From: Bigelowiella natans CCMP2755
Lineage: Eukaryota > Cercozoa > Chlorarachniophyceae
Assembly (NCBI GenBank): GCA_000320545.1
Contig: ADNK01003348.1
Location: 1 to 64,000 of the forward strand
Reading direction: 5' to 3'
Length of the DNA stretch: 64,000 nt
Shown here: positions 26,067 through 39,339 of the stretch, piece by piece
Position numbering within the stretch: the stretch's first letter is position 1
Layout: each line of letters starts with the position of its first letter
Notes under the pieces: model-generated
The model's input: the letters and a program-made list of their open reading frames with translations, nothing else
Database searches by the model: none
What the model was told of the DNA's origin: nothing
Position numbers and translations under genes: made by a program

Positions 26067-26898
26067 TGAGAGGGTCACTCGAGTTTTTTCAAGGAACAAT
26101 GAGTTACACAACTGCAAACATCCTAGATCTAACGTTATTTTTGTTGTCTTAGATCTATTACACCATTCGAAAATTAAAAAAAAAAATACTTTTAGATCTA
26201 ATGATATCATTATTAACAAAAATAGGGCCCTAGATCTAATGTGTACATTTTTTTAATGTGCATTGTGAAATTTTAACATGGCGTTCTTTCTTTTTTTACT
26301 AGATCTAGTACCGAGAGAGCGGTGTCGTTAAAAGAAGTCCGCCGCCGGCCGCTCGTATTTTTTTCTCGAGTATTTTTTATCGTAATGGGTCGTCATGGTC
26401 ACTATGAACCCTAAAATAAATGGCATTTATTATAAACGACAACTAACGAACCGTTCTAGTAACAGCTGTGATTAAGAACTAATGGGTCGGCCTGTAATGG
26501 TAGCAAGACCTTCAACACCTCCCTGTCGCTATTCTGCAGCATTCAATGGCCTCACGTCCCCCCCCCCCCCCCCTCTCTCTTGCCCCTGTCCTTCTCCTAA
26601 TCCTTCCTTGTTTCTCTACAGTCTCTATCAAACTCGCCATTTACAGATAAAGGAGGTGATAATAATTAATTATTGTTGTTTTTTTGGGGGGGGAGATTAG
26701 CTTGTTAATTTATGTTCTTAGTCACTTCTTTTTCCTAACTTGTTTTCTTGTTGTCCTTGCTCCACCCTCCTCGCTAACCCTCCTCTATGAGAGACAGATA
26801 GTGGTTACAACAAAAAAGACATTTATGTATCCATGCTCATATCGTATTTAAATGCCATTCCGTTTGCGCCAGGTAGGTAAGTAGACTAGGCCTATAGG
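26067..26898. other. Intergenic/promoter-proximal DNA upstream of the GPS-7TM gene, with TAGATCTA cluster
   Basis: No coding sequence is recognised. Five copies of the palindrome TAGATCTA lie at 26124, 26150, 26193, 26231 and 26300. Poly-C and poly-T runs follow at 26560 and 26680. The receptor gene starts at 26899, so part of this is presumably its promoter. Confidence 0.5.
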
Positions 26899-27030
26899 AT
26901 GAGGATCGCTCCCCTCTTCCTTCGCGTGCCCTCCTTCATCATGCTCCTGCTACTTCCTCAGCTTGTGGTACTTACAAAAGAATTTATCCCATCCTCTTTC
27001 CTCTCCTCCGCCTTCTTAAAGAATATTATA

Positions 27031-27067
<37 letters not shown>

Positions 27068-30000
27068 CAGGTAGGGTTGGGGGGATGGGGCGTGGTACAA
27101 GCAGTGAGCTTGGGCCGCGTGCGTATGCCTGTTTTTTGTATCACAATCCAACCAAGTGAGCTTAGCCGCGGTTCATCATGTGTGTGTATAGTGTATGTTA
27201 GTTTGTGCATGTGTGTGCACGTGAGTGTGTGCGTGTGCATTGGGAACACAAGAGGGATCACATTTATTAAATTCCAGCCATCGGATAGCCATATTTATGA
27301 TACACTTCTATTCAAAAATTTTTCTTTTGGAGACATGCTAACATCCTCGGTCTCGACTTTAACCACACCTCTCAACTGCCCTCAACCTATATCTATACAC
27401 TATGAAAAGTCCCCTACGACCCTGTTAAACGGCGCGTCGTCGTACCTTCTCAGTGAAAGCTACTCAGGGAATAACAAGTATGTGACGAGCGCGGTGGCAC
27501 GGGACGGGCGGATCTTCGCCGCTCCTTATGATGCATCGAAAGTGCTGGCGATCGACCCATCACGGAACGTCTCCTACCAGCTCAGCGAGAGCTACTCAGG
27601 GGTTGTCAAATACCAGACGAGCGCGGTGGCCTCTGACGGGAGGATCTTCGCCGCTCCTAGCAGTGCACTGAACGTGTTGGTGATCGACCCATCGCGGAAC
27701 GTCTCCTACCAGCTCAGCGAGAACTACTCAGGAAATACGAAATACCGAACGAGCGCGGTGGCCCCCGACGGGCGGATCTTCGCCGCTCCTTATTCTGCAT
27801 CGAAAGTGCTAGTGATCGATCCATCACGGAACGTCTCCTACCAGCTCAACGAGAGCTACTCAGGGGATGCCAACTACAGGGCGAGCGTGGTGGCGCGGGA
27901 CGGGCGGATCTTCGCCGCTCCTAGCAGTGCACTGAACGTGCTGGTGATCGACCCATCGCGGAACGTCTCCTACCAGCTCAGCGAGGATTACGGCTCGGGG
28001 ACTTTCAAATACTGGACGAGCGCGGTGGCCTCTGACGGGCGGATCTTCGCCGCTCCTTCCAATGCTCTGAAGGTGCTGGTGATCGACCCGCTGCGGAACG
28101 TCTCCTACCTGCTCAGCGAGGATTACGGATCGGCAACTTTCAAATATTACACGAGCGCAGTGGCACCCGATGGGCGGATCTTCGCCGCTCCTGCCAATGC
28201 ACCGTACGTGCTGGTGATCGACCCATCGCGGAACGTCTCCTACCAGCTCAGCGAGAGCTACTCAGGGTTTAGCAAATACTGGACGAGCGCGGTGGCCCCG
28301 GACGGGCGGATCTTCGTCGTTCCTCATATTAACCCGAAGGTGCTGGTGATCGACCCGCTGCGGAACGTCTCCTACCAGCTCAGCGAGGATTACGGCTTCG
28401 GATCTAGCAAATACTTTGCGAGCGCAGTGGCACCAGATGGGCGGATATTCGCCGCTCCTAATTGGGCCTCAGAAGTTCTGGTGGTCTATCCTGGGTCGTA
28501 CAGATACAGAACGCAGTCGCCGACCACCATGCCAACACATGTAAGAATAGTTGTTTATGATTCGTCTTGAAGGCTTGCGTGGCGTTATATCATCGAGTTT
28601 CTTATTTTTGTTCCTATCTCGCCTTTTATTTCCTCACTTGAGATTGGAACGTATGCGTCTGTGAAATTTCCCCTGTCCCATAAAAAGTGAGATTCATGCG
28701 ACCGTGAAAACGGGGGGGAGGGGGATGAGGCGAGTGGTAAAATGATATTTCTTTCTGTGCAGTTTCTTCTCGCCATAAATAATGTAAATTATGCACATTG
28801 CAATTCGTTGTTTCTTTTTTTCGGTGTGTGTAGGCGCCATCTACTGCCCCTACCGCTGCTCCGAGCTGCAGTCCAAGCGCAAATCCTACATCAGATCCTA
28901 CGCTAATTCCTACTTTAACTCCTACTGCAAACCCTACTTTTAGCCCAAGTCTTTCTCCATCGCTCAATCCAAGCATTTTTATTAGTGCCTCTCCGAGTGC
29001 AAGCCCGAGTTGCAATCCCAGCGCAAATCCTACATTAGATCCTACATTAATTCCTACTTTAACTCCTACTTCAACTCCTACTTTTAACCCAAGTCTTTCT
29101 CCATCGCTCAATCCAAGCATTTTTATTAGTGCCTCTCCGAGTGCAAGCCCGAGTTGCAATCCCAGCGCAAATCCTACATTAGATCCTACATTAATTCCTA
29201 CTTTAACTCCTACTTCAACTCCTACTTTTAACCCAAGTCTTTCTCCATCGCTCAATCCAAGCATTTTTATTAGTGCCTCTCCGAGTGCAAGCCCGAGCTG
29301 CAATCCCAGCGCAAATCCTACATTAGATCCTACATTATTTCCTACTTTAACTCCTACTTCAACTCCCACTTTTAACCCAAGTCTTTCTCCGAGTGCGACA
29401 CCTACCAAGTCTCCATTGCACGCTCCGACCTGTGCTCCGTCTTTGAGCCCCACGCCAATGCCTTCTTCCGAGCCCTCTTCTTGCCCTTCATCTGCTCCGT
29501 CCGTTGGTATTGATACCATCACACGCTCTCTCGAGGAGTCATGTCTAAGGATTTACGGGCCAAGCACCTTCTACGTTAGAGATGGTTTGACAGTGACGTT
29601 TTCTCTCACATGTGCGTCGCTTCGTAGCAGCGCGGCAGGGCCGCGACTATTCAGCTGGAGCTACCGTTCGCTGAATCGGTCCTCCCCTTCTCTTGTGCAT
29701 GTGCAAGATCGCCAGAGTTCATGGGCTGGAGACATCTTACAGCTCGCTGAGTCAGATATAGATTCAATATTCCGAAATGATAGTGATGTTTCAGCTGATA
29801 TGGAAGTTCAGGCGTGCGTTCGCCTCAACGTTTCGAGTCTACACTCAGAAGAACTCCGAATCTGTTCGGTGACTAACATCACCGCTCAGCGCAACCTTGC
29901 CCCTACCATCGCTTTTGAGGGCTTTGGCACTTTTGTTTCGTCTGGGAGAGAAGTCGTACTAGCTGCAAGGATCAACCACCACATAAAGTCCCCCAACATG

Positions 30001-31086
30001 AGCTTATCCTTAGATGATATCGCATCCTTTTCTTACCGGTGGACTATGCGGCGGCTTACGAATAGTCAAACTGCCCGCTCAGGCGCAGATATCAATCTCA
30101 TTGACATACCTTCATCCCGGTCGATTGCCCTTAGAATCCCAAAGTACATGTTGGAACCACAAGAAAGCTACAGAATCAGTTTCGAGGCGAACATGACCAA
30201 GGTGTACGGGATGCGTCGTGGCTTAGTGTCATTCGCGGTAATAAAGGACGGAGTATTAATACTAGTTTCTAAAGCTATGTAGGCGTCAATTATGTATGTG
30301 TGTGTGTGTGTGTGCGCGTTAGTTGTACCTTTAGTGTTATACAGCGCGTGGGTATGGGAATTTGTATGAAAGCAGTCGATTCGTTCTAATTTGAAAATGT
30401 GCCATTAGGACGTGCTAAGCACAATCGCCCGTGGCTTTGTAGCAGGCATCAACGGTCTCTCTAATTTCCAGAATATTCCAGCTGATGTAGGGCTTAATTT
30501 AGATGGGAGTTCGGCGTGTTATGACCCTGAGGACGCACCCAATAGCACTTGGATATTCCAGTGGAGCTGTATCAACCAGACGGAGGCGCATCAGATATGT
30601 TCGGGCGCTCGATTGACCCGTAACGGCGCTGTCTACGCCCTTCCATCCGAACGACTAGCGCATTCAACAATTCTGAACCTCACGCTAAACTTCTCTGTGG
30701 TTTCTAACGGAGGGACGCTGCGGCGTTCCAGCCTGTTCCATACGACTTTCCATGTCATTCCGAAGGGTTCTCCGTCTCTATTTATCACAGGAAGATCCTT
30801 CATTGTCTCTCGGGGGGGGACCCTCTCCCTAACAGCGAATTTTGATGGGGGCAATAGTACCGACACTGATTCATTAACTGAATATCGCTGGGAAATGGAG
30901 AGGAACTCGTCTTCGCCATTCATCATTGATGCCAATACGGCCTCAATCGTCTTGCCAGGGTCCCAATTAGTAGACGCTGCACGGCCACAGCAGAAGGAGG
31001 TGGCTATCACTGCTATCGCGATCCAGGGTTCTGAAAGGGCTCGGTCTACGGTGTGTACATAGCATGAACTGTTAAAACACAGACAG

Positions 31087-31123
<37 letters not shown>

Positions 31124-31133
31124 ACCCATATTA

Positions 31134-31180
<47 letters not shown>

Positions 31181-31530
31181 CATATATATAACTTGATATA
31201 TTGGAATATTACCATTTGACCATGGCTACTGAATATGATTCACTTCTACTGAACACTTTACATCTCTTTATGGGACATATCTAAGTGTGACTCCGATGAT
31301 GTCTCATTGTTACAGGTCACGGTCAGGATTATCGATGTTCTCGAAATCGGATCAATTCGAATTAGCCCCCTAGAGGGAGTTGCTTACACGTCTGAATTCA
31401 AAGCATCGGCTTCTGTGATCATCTTAGATTTGGACTACGCACCGACGCTTACGTCTTTCTCATTCTACTCTCAAAATAGCAGCCAGTCTAACCCGAAAGT
31501 TCTATGTACGTTTTCTTTGTCCCAAGGTCT

Positions 31531-31581
<51 letters not shown>

Positions 31582-32222
31582 CCGCGCTTTCGTGCTATCT
31601 CGCTTTCTTGTCTTTTTACACCCCCCCTTCTGATTTTCATACATCCAAACATGAGAAAAGGCTCTAAGTGAGAATATTCTCTTTCTACTTTCCCTCACTC
31701 TTTGTCCCCCCCTCCCCCATTCTCCCCCCCCTCCCTCGTTTTCTACACTTGTAGAGTGTACATTCTCTTTACCGGCGGGAAACCATAGTATTGTTGTCAA
31801 AGTCAAAGACAGCATAGGCGGCGTTTCGGAGGCGATATTTGGCCCTATCCAAGTTCATGCTGCAGCATTTCCAGTTTCCGATACGCAGAGCGCAGAATGC
31901 GTCCAAGCATCCCAGGCAGTGTCCACCCTCCGCAAGATGACCGAGGGCAGTTTTCCATCCATTCGTGATGATAGCCTAGTTACCGGAGACAGGCCAGCGT
32001 CGGTGTGTAGGAGCCTCAATCTGACGCTCAATGTACTTAACAGCCTCGAAGAGATAAGCGGCGTGTTGAATCTCGCTCGGATGGCTTTGGAGATTATAGA
32101 TTCCATTCCGGTTGACCACACTCTGCTTTCGCAATGTGTGGACTATGCCGGAGCATTGGGATCGAATACAGCAACATCTGGAGGATCAAAAGGGTAATAA
32201 CTTCAATTGCAATCTGATATAA

Positions 32223-32264
<42 letters not shown>

Positions 32265-32750
32265 TTAAATGTATTTGTAGTGTGTACGGCTCTGACACGT
32301 GAAATAAAATCTGAATAATCTGAACGGCCTTTTGTCTTTCGGGCTCTTTCTGATGAAAATCTGAGACGAATTCATCATTCCGCCTCAACTCTGACAAAGT
32401 TGATCTTTTCTGTTACATAGGTGCTCTAGCGATGCGCCCTTGTCTTTGCTTTCATCAGATCTATGGGACATCGTAAGCAGCTATGTGGAGAGACTTGCAT
32501 TGGTTACTGACATTGCAGCAGGAGAAGAGAGTCTCATGGTGGCTCAAGTTATCAGGGAATCGGTTGAAACTCAATCCTTTAAAGGTAGGGGATGAGAAAG
32601 ACGCAGTGGCGTCGCAACTAGCTGCATTATGCATGCGTGTAGACAAGCGAGCTCTACACAATTTCTCTCTGTCTTTCAGATACATAGCTGTTTTTTGTAT
32701 GGCGGCACCCACCTATCCACCTACCCACGCACGCAGAGTAATAGAGAAAG

Positions 32751-32792
<42 letters not shown>

Positions 32793-34007
32793 ACATGCGT
32801 AAAGAAGTGGGGATAACGGATAGAATCATTTGTGTTTCAAATTCAAAATAACAAAACACTCCTTGATACAATTGAAAGATGGAGTAAAGAACATCGTCCA
32901 AGTGAAGCACGTACTCGATGCAGTAGACTCAATCACAGCCAACGCAGAACCGTCAGAACTCGCAGCGGATCTAGGCAACACGCTTGCTGATTCGTACGGA
33001 GCGATTTTAATGAAGTCCGGCTCAGCATCAAATCATCCCGCGTCATTGGAATTAACATCTTGCTCTATCGAGGACCAGTTGGTAAGTTCCATGGACTCTC
33101 TCCTTCACAAGGCGGGGAAAACTTCCCCCCCCCAGTCTAATGCCGGTGAAATTCAGTTCAGAACATCCAGTTTTAATGCGACCGCTGGTAGCATCTTTGC
33201 CGATGAAGTTAGTAGTTCCAGTGCATCTTCCGGGCTACGCGTCTCTATTTCCCCGACAACGGCGAAGTCCTCCATAAGTAGATATGAGCGACCGACGAAT
33301 ATCCTTACTCTTCTACAACTATCGGCTGAATTAATCGCCCAATGCCGACAGCGCCAGATACAGCAACAGGCGCTAGCGAATACCATCAATGCAGTGTTGG
33401 CATCTGATGTAGCCTCGGTCAACTTCTACAAATCCTCTGGCGCTCGACTGCTGTCTCGTGGTTCTAGCGACCACGGTCCGCGCGCAAACATTACCATAGC
33501 TCTTCGCTCAGAGGTCGCGACGACGGACTGCGGAGTTCGAAGAGTTTGCAGCTTTTGGGACGCCTCTCTGCGGGTATGGAGGCAAGATGGATGCGCATAC
33601 AACGGAACAGACCTGGATGGACTGCACACCTGCGCCTGCAACCACCTCACTGAGTTCGCAGTACTGGCGGACCGAAGGAGTTGTTCCCCCGAGGAGAATG
33701 AGGTCAAACTAGGGTACTGGGGGCTGGTAGGCTTGCTTCTAGTCATTGCATTAGCGGCCTTTGTACAGCTAGCCAGACTTGCCCAAACTGGTTTCAAGAA
33801 GAAGAACGTAGCCTGGACCCATTTCTTTGTCCTAGCTGTGGCTATTACCAGAGCTATCAGCGTATTGATGGTAAGTGAAAGCCGAAGAGTGATGCGCTCG
33901 CTTGTTAACAGTATCATGTACCGATATGCTGGATGATTCGATTTTTAACAGGCAAAGCATGCATTGATTCCTCCCTTCTCACTTCCTGTATCTCAGCCCC
34001 CTCCCCT

Positions 34008-34063
<56 letters not shown>

Positions 34064-34263
34064 TGTGCCTCTTTTTCTCCCCGTCCCTCCCACACGCATA
34101 CTCTCTCTACTTCTCTGTATATTGGTATATATGTATGTCTAGGTGGTTGCAGGGGAGGGGGGGGGGAGGGGGAGAGGGGTTATAGTATTTTGGGGAAAAG
34201 TTTTTATGCTTTAGAACAAAAACACTGGTCGCGTAATGCAATAATACGGGCGCATACGCACAC

Positions 34264-34307
<44 letters not shown>

Positions 34308-35477
34308 GTTGCCGAGTTGATCTCAAATTTCGAGCAGATTCGTATGCACAACGGCGTTACAGTGGCTCTACTAGCGCTGCCTTATATCTTCCATTACTAC
34401 CTTTACACCCTGATTATGTTCCAATGGGCTTGTATGGTACACAACTCACGACTTTCGAAAAACCCGTTCGAAAACTTCAAGAAGCGTTACAGGGCGACAG
34501 CCACCTCTATGGGGGGGGGGGTGGTTGTGGTCGGGGTTCTGTTTTATGCAATAAATCTCCGGCCGTGGATAATAGCAAGCGCCATCGTTGGGATTTCTTT
34601 CGCACTTATGTTTGGTTTCTTCGTATACGGAATGAGGCTTTCATCAATGGTGCTAGAGAAGCTGAATGACATGCGAAAGGCTCAGAGATTCGAGCGAATG
34701 GTTTACTGGGTTACAGGTTCTATGTTTCTCAGCTGTTGCTGCAACATAATAATGCTCGCTGGAAGGGAGATATACATATTATTCCTATTCTCTCTCTGTT
34801 CGGACGTGTCCAGCCTTACTGCAGTTCTCTACATGTTTAAAGACAACGTGAGTAAGTTAGCCGGAAATTCTGCCAAAAGTAGTTCCAGCAGAGCCACGGA
34901 GAGGAGGGGGGGTTCTCACCTCAATGGTAAGAGATCTGGCCCTCTTAACCGAGAGTCGAATCCTATGGGGCATGTTAGTAGTAGACATCGAGTACAAATG
35001 TCAATCAGCCATACGAGAAATTCCACTATGGCTTACACGAGAGGTAGGATCGTGTCGATGGACCAACAGCGAGGAAGACTCGTATCAACAGATCAGCCAC
35101 GTCAGCGTTCCTGCATGCTAAACCAATCGGGATCAGCATCAAGGTCGGCAAGTAAGGTAGGCTCAAGCATAGCATCAGATAATCAGGGATTGGAGATGTC
35201 TACTTCGTCTACTTCTAGGAAGGGATCGGAAGCGAAGCGAAGATTAACAAACATCGGCTCCAATGCTAGCATTACAAGATTTCGTATCTCTTCTCCTTCC
35301 CCCACCAGAATGCGTGGAAGGCACACGTGGCATCTTCGCAGCTCGGAAATCGCGATTCCGGAAATCGCGATTCAATCTAGTGGCGTTCCAAGTGGAAGCC
35401 GGTTGGTCAAGAAAAAGACGCCCCTTCATAAAAGTGAAGCTGAACCAGAGGAACAGTGGAAAAACTATGCTATCTAG
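26899..35477 (+). CDS. Adhesion-type receptor: beta-propeller-like repeats, PST stalk, REJ/PKD-like region, GPS, 7TM
   Basis: Nine exons, all in phase: 26899-26967, 27278-28540, 28834-30237, 30409-31050, 31316-31498, 31757-32193, 32421-32584, 32879-33870, 34308-35477 (TAG); 2107 residues. Residues 1-23 are a signal peptide (MRIAPLFLRVPSFIMLLLLP). About 77-429: eight 44-residue repeats with DGRIFAAP, VLVIDP and RNVS, most of them bearing an N-glycosylation sequon. About 445-668: Pro/Ser/Thr stalk with 48-residue tandem repeats. About 670-1600: REJ/PKD-like extracellular region. About 1600-1650: GPS motif (CSFW, W, GC, CACNHLTEFAVL), predicted to self-cleave before the Thr of HLT. About 1666-1895: hydrophobic segments that count to seven, loosely like TOM1/THH1-type 7TM proteins. 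The last ~200 residues are a Ser/Arg-rich cytoplasmic tail. Ligand and coupling are unknown. The exon 5 donor (GTTCTA) is weak; using the nearby GTACGT instead would create TAG. Confidence 0.88.
27440..28495 (+). repeat. Eight tandem coding repeats (about 132 bp each), propeller-like
   Basis: These lie within exon 2 of the receptor gene. Each unit encodes about 44 residues: an S-E-x-Y-G/S segment, T/A-SAVA-x-DGRIFAAP, a variable loop, then VLVIDP and RNVSY. Units 1-8 are easily aligned at both DNA and protein level. Such repeats are known from beta-propeller-like extracellular proteins of protists; the fold is inferred. Confidence 0.85.
28843..29400 (+). repeat. 144-bp tandem repeats encoding Pro/Ser/Thr stalk
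   Basis: Nearly identical 144 bp units start at 28987, 29131 and 29275 (measured at the word GCCTCTCCGAGTGCAAGC), with a more diverged unit before them. Each encodes 48 residues rich in P, S and T with NPT and NPS words, likely a heavily O-glycosylated spacer. The near identity suggests recent unequal exchange and possible length polymorphism. Confidence 0.85.
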
Positions 35478-37271
35478 AACTTCAGCTTTCTACACAATGA
35501 TATTCATGATTCACACAATTCTCACATGCAGCGCGTACTGCTCTCGAAAATGCGAATCAATGAATATCATGGATGCTTGAAGCACATAATAGTAGGAACA
35601 AAGGGATACTTTGATAGATATATAGCATATGCATTATGAGACGGATGTAATGAAGTAATTAAGCATCTTATTTTCAATAGCCATCCCAATGTAGTCATGC
35701 AAAGCAGCGGCTACAGCGCTTGGATTGTATCTATTTGTCTCGTCTACAATGTGTTTCATGCATTTAAAAGCATCTGCCGTATCCTGTCGTCGATGGCGTG
35801 CAGTACGTACAGCAATTCGTGCCTTTTTTCGCTTCATCTAGTCATCTTCAGTTAGTCGTTACGTCTCATCATTTCGATTCATGCATGATAGCTTTTAATT
35901 GGTTGGCCAATAGTTTTTGGCAGTGCCTCTGGATCGGAATGGGACAATGCAGCAGCATTAGAATATTCGCATCTATGCGATTCACGGGGGAGAAAGTGCT
36001 ATATCTCATTAGCGTTGCTGATGCCAATATAAGAGTCACACCTTGATCAAAATGCACTATGTTTTCACCTTGGCAGAGCAGACGGGAGCGAAACGAATGT
36101 CTTGCTTCCGCGATTCGTTCGACAGCAAAGCGAATCATCGAAAAATCACGTGGTGTGTAGGCGTTGTTCCAGGACACATGTACAAGTTCCGCATTGCTAG
36201 ATTGGAGAGACCTCTCGCCAGTTCTGGTCGAAAAGGACGACAACGTGTGAAGAACCATTGCGACGTGTTGCATTTCGAGTGAACTTCCCCTCAATAATCT
36301 CTTTGCAAAGACGATAGTGACAGGCAACGGTGCGATGACTTTTTGCAATGTCATTTGGCTTTTTGACAAGTGTTGTTCTCACAAAAGACATGTGATGCAT
36401 GTGCGCCTTCTATGATTTTCATCATGTCATGCCTTCTAGCAATATAGTTCAGCAGTAGGTCGTCAGTAGGCAAAGCTTTCAGTTGCGCATTTGCTCGTCG
36501 CAAATTTTGCTACTGATTGTAGTTGGGAAGTTAAATGTGGGGTATGCTACTAGGTCTGCTGCTGCTCTCTCACACATCGGCATAGTCGTCACAATGACGT
36601 GCGCGCACACACATGACAACCCATGCACATAATAGCTATGATTAGTACAGCGACATCATTAATTGCATATGTAATGCAATGCGATAATTATTCCTCATTA
36701 TTTAGCAGTATATGCGTATATGCATCCCCCGTCCTTGAGCAAAGCAGATGCCAGTCATTCTCAGAAGCTCATCAGCACAGCAGCCACTGACACCGCTCCC
36801 AACAAGAGGCCGATAAACAGAGTACAGGGCCGCCTAAGATTCATGAGCAAAGTAGCATTCCAAATATGACGGGCATACAAGGATGACGACGATGGTATTC
36901 CTCAATGTACGATTTCCACACGCACTGCTATCCCCCTCTAGCTATCATAGCGTTCCTAACGGTGACCTTAAGAAGTAAGCATCACTGTATAACTTAGCTA
37001 GAGACTGGGGTGATGCCCCACACACGACGTACAGAGTGAGTATTACGCAGCACTGGATCATGTACCTATGACGTAGATGAAGGAACAGAGGGGTGGGGGG
37101 GAGAGGAGAAGCTGCTGAAACAATCTAAGCATTGAAATCGCCACAGCTGCAACTGTTTATAGCACTAAATGTTGAGGAAACGTTCGTAGCCTTCTCTTCG
37201 TGGTTATCCATGATAGATTTGCGCTGTATCGCTTTCCTCTTCTTCTCTCGTGATGACGCAAATGTCCTCAC

Positions 37272-37310
<39 letters not shown>

Positions 37311-37346
37311 CCTCTCTTTCTTCGTCTCTGTCCCAGTTTATGCGTG
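35478..37346. other. Intergenic region between convergent receptor and GT2 genes
   Basis: Apart from the open frames described separately (35634-36369, minus), nothing coding is recognised. 36370-37130 holds scattered short direct words but no gene. A (CT)n tract occurs at 37274-37307. Confidence 0.45.
35634..36369 (-). CDS. Hypothetical open frames, unassigned
   Basis: Two adjacent minus-strand open frames without low-complexity content: 36369-35869 (166 codons, ending KAIMHESK) and 35837-35634 (67 codons, beginning MKRKKARIAVRTARH). Between them is a short stretch containing GTAACG, a CTAAC branch-like word and a terminal TAG, so a very small intron is imaginable. I recognise no family. 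Their length in a region where other random frames are short is the only support; they could be chance. Confidence 0.25.
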
Positions 37347-38888
<1,542 letters not shown>

Positions 38889-39339
38889 CGCCCCGGAGCT
38901 CGAAAGAAATATCGGAGAAAAGTCTTATCTGCGACATGAAAATATCCTTGTCGCACCTTAAACATCCAATCGAATATCATCGTGATTTTCCGGTTTGTCG
39001 GGAGAGCTTTTTATTCCGGTTGGGTACTCGTCGCAGAAGGTCGACCGGCTGTGCGCGACAAATAATCCCCGGCGAGCCCGTCGAGTTTGTCGCCGCTAAT
39101 TTCCTTCATCTTCTTAGATGTATCCCGCATGGAAAAAAAACTAAAAGCAAAGGTAAGGGAACGGTGACGTAAGCTCAGCCGCCCCCTCTCCCGCGATTTA
39201 AACCGACCGTTGTACCTAACAAGGACGGGGGTTCAGAGCACTGGTGTTTGGCTGGCACAAAGAGTAGCGGAGTGCGTAATTCAACTAGGAGGAAAAGGTG
39301 TCACTCGCCACCCCCCCCCCTTCATTCCACCCCTCCCAA
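38889..39339. promoter_or_regulatory. Short bidirectional promoter region, GT2 / ALG2
   Basis: The two start codons (38888 minus, 39340 plus) are only 451 bp apart, so both genes probably share regulatory DNA. A poly-C run just precedes the ALG2 ATG. No defined element is recognised. Confidence 0.5.

Noticed and set aside
28843-29400. Possible CRISPR-like regular array
   Set aside because: The units are contiguous coding repeats without distinct spacers, inside a eukaryotic receptor gene.
28626-29522. 298-codon minus-strand frame with Gly/Val/Leu repeats
   Set aside because: Antisense shadow of the receptor's 144-bp Pro/Ser/Thr repeats; the plus frame has splice sites and domain context.
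31499-31758. Joining receptor exons 5 and 6 with the stronger GTACGT donor and first AG acceptor
   Set aside because: It creates a TAG stop at the junction; the GTTCTA donor at 31499 with the acceptor ending at 31756 keeps phase and gives a conserved Cys-Thr-Phe start.
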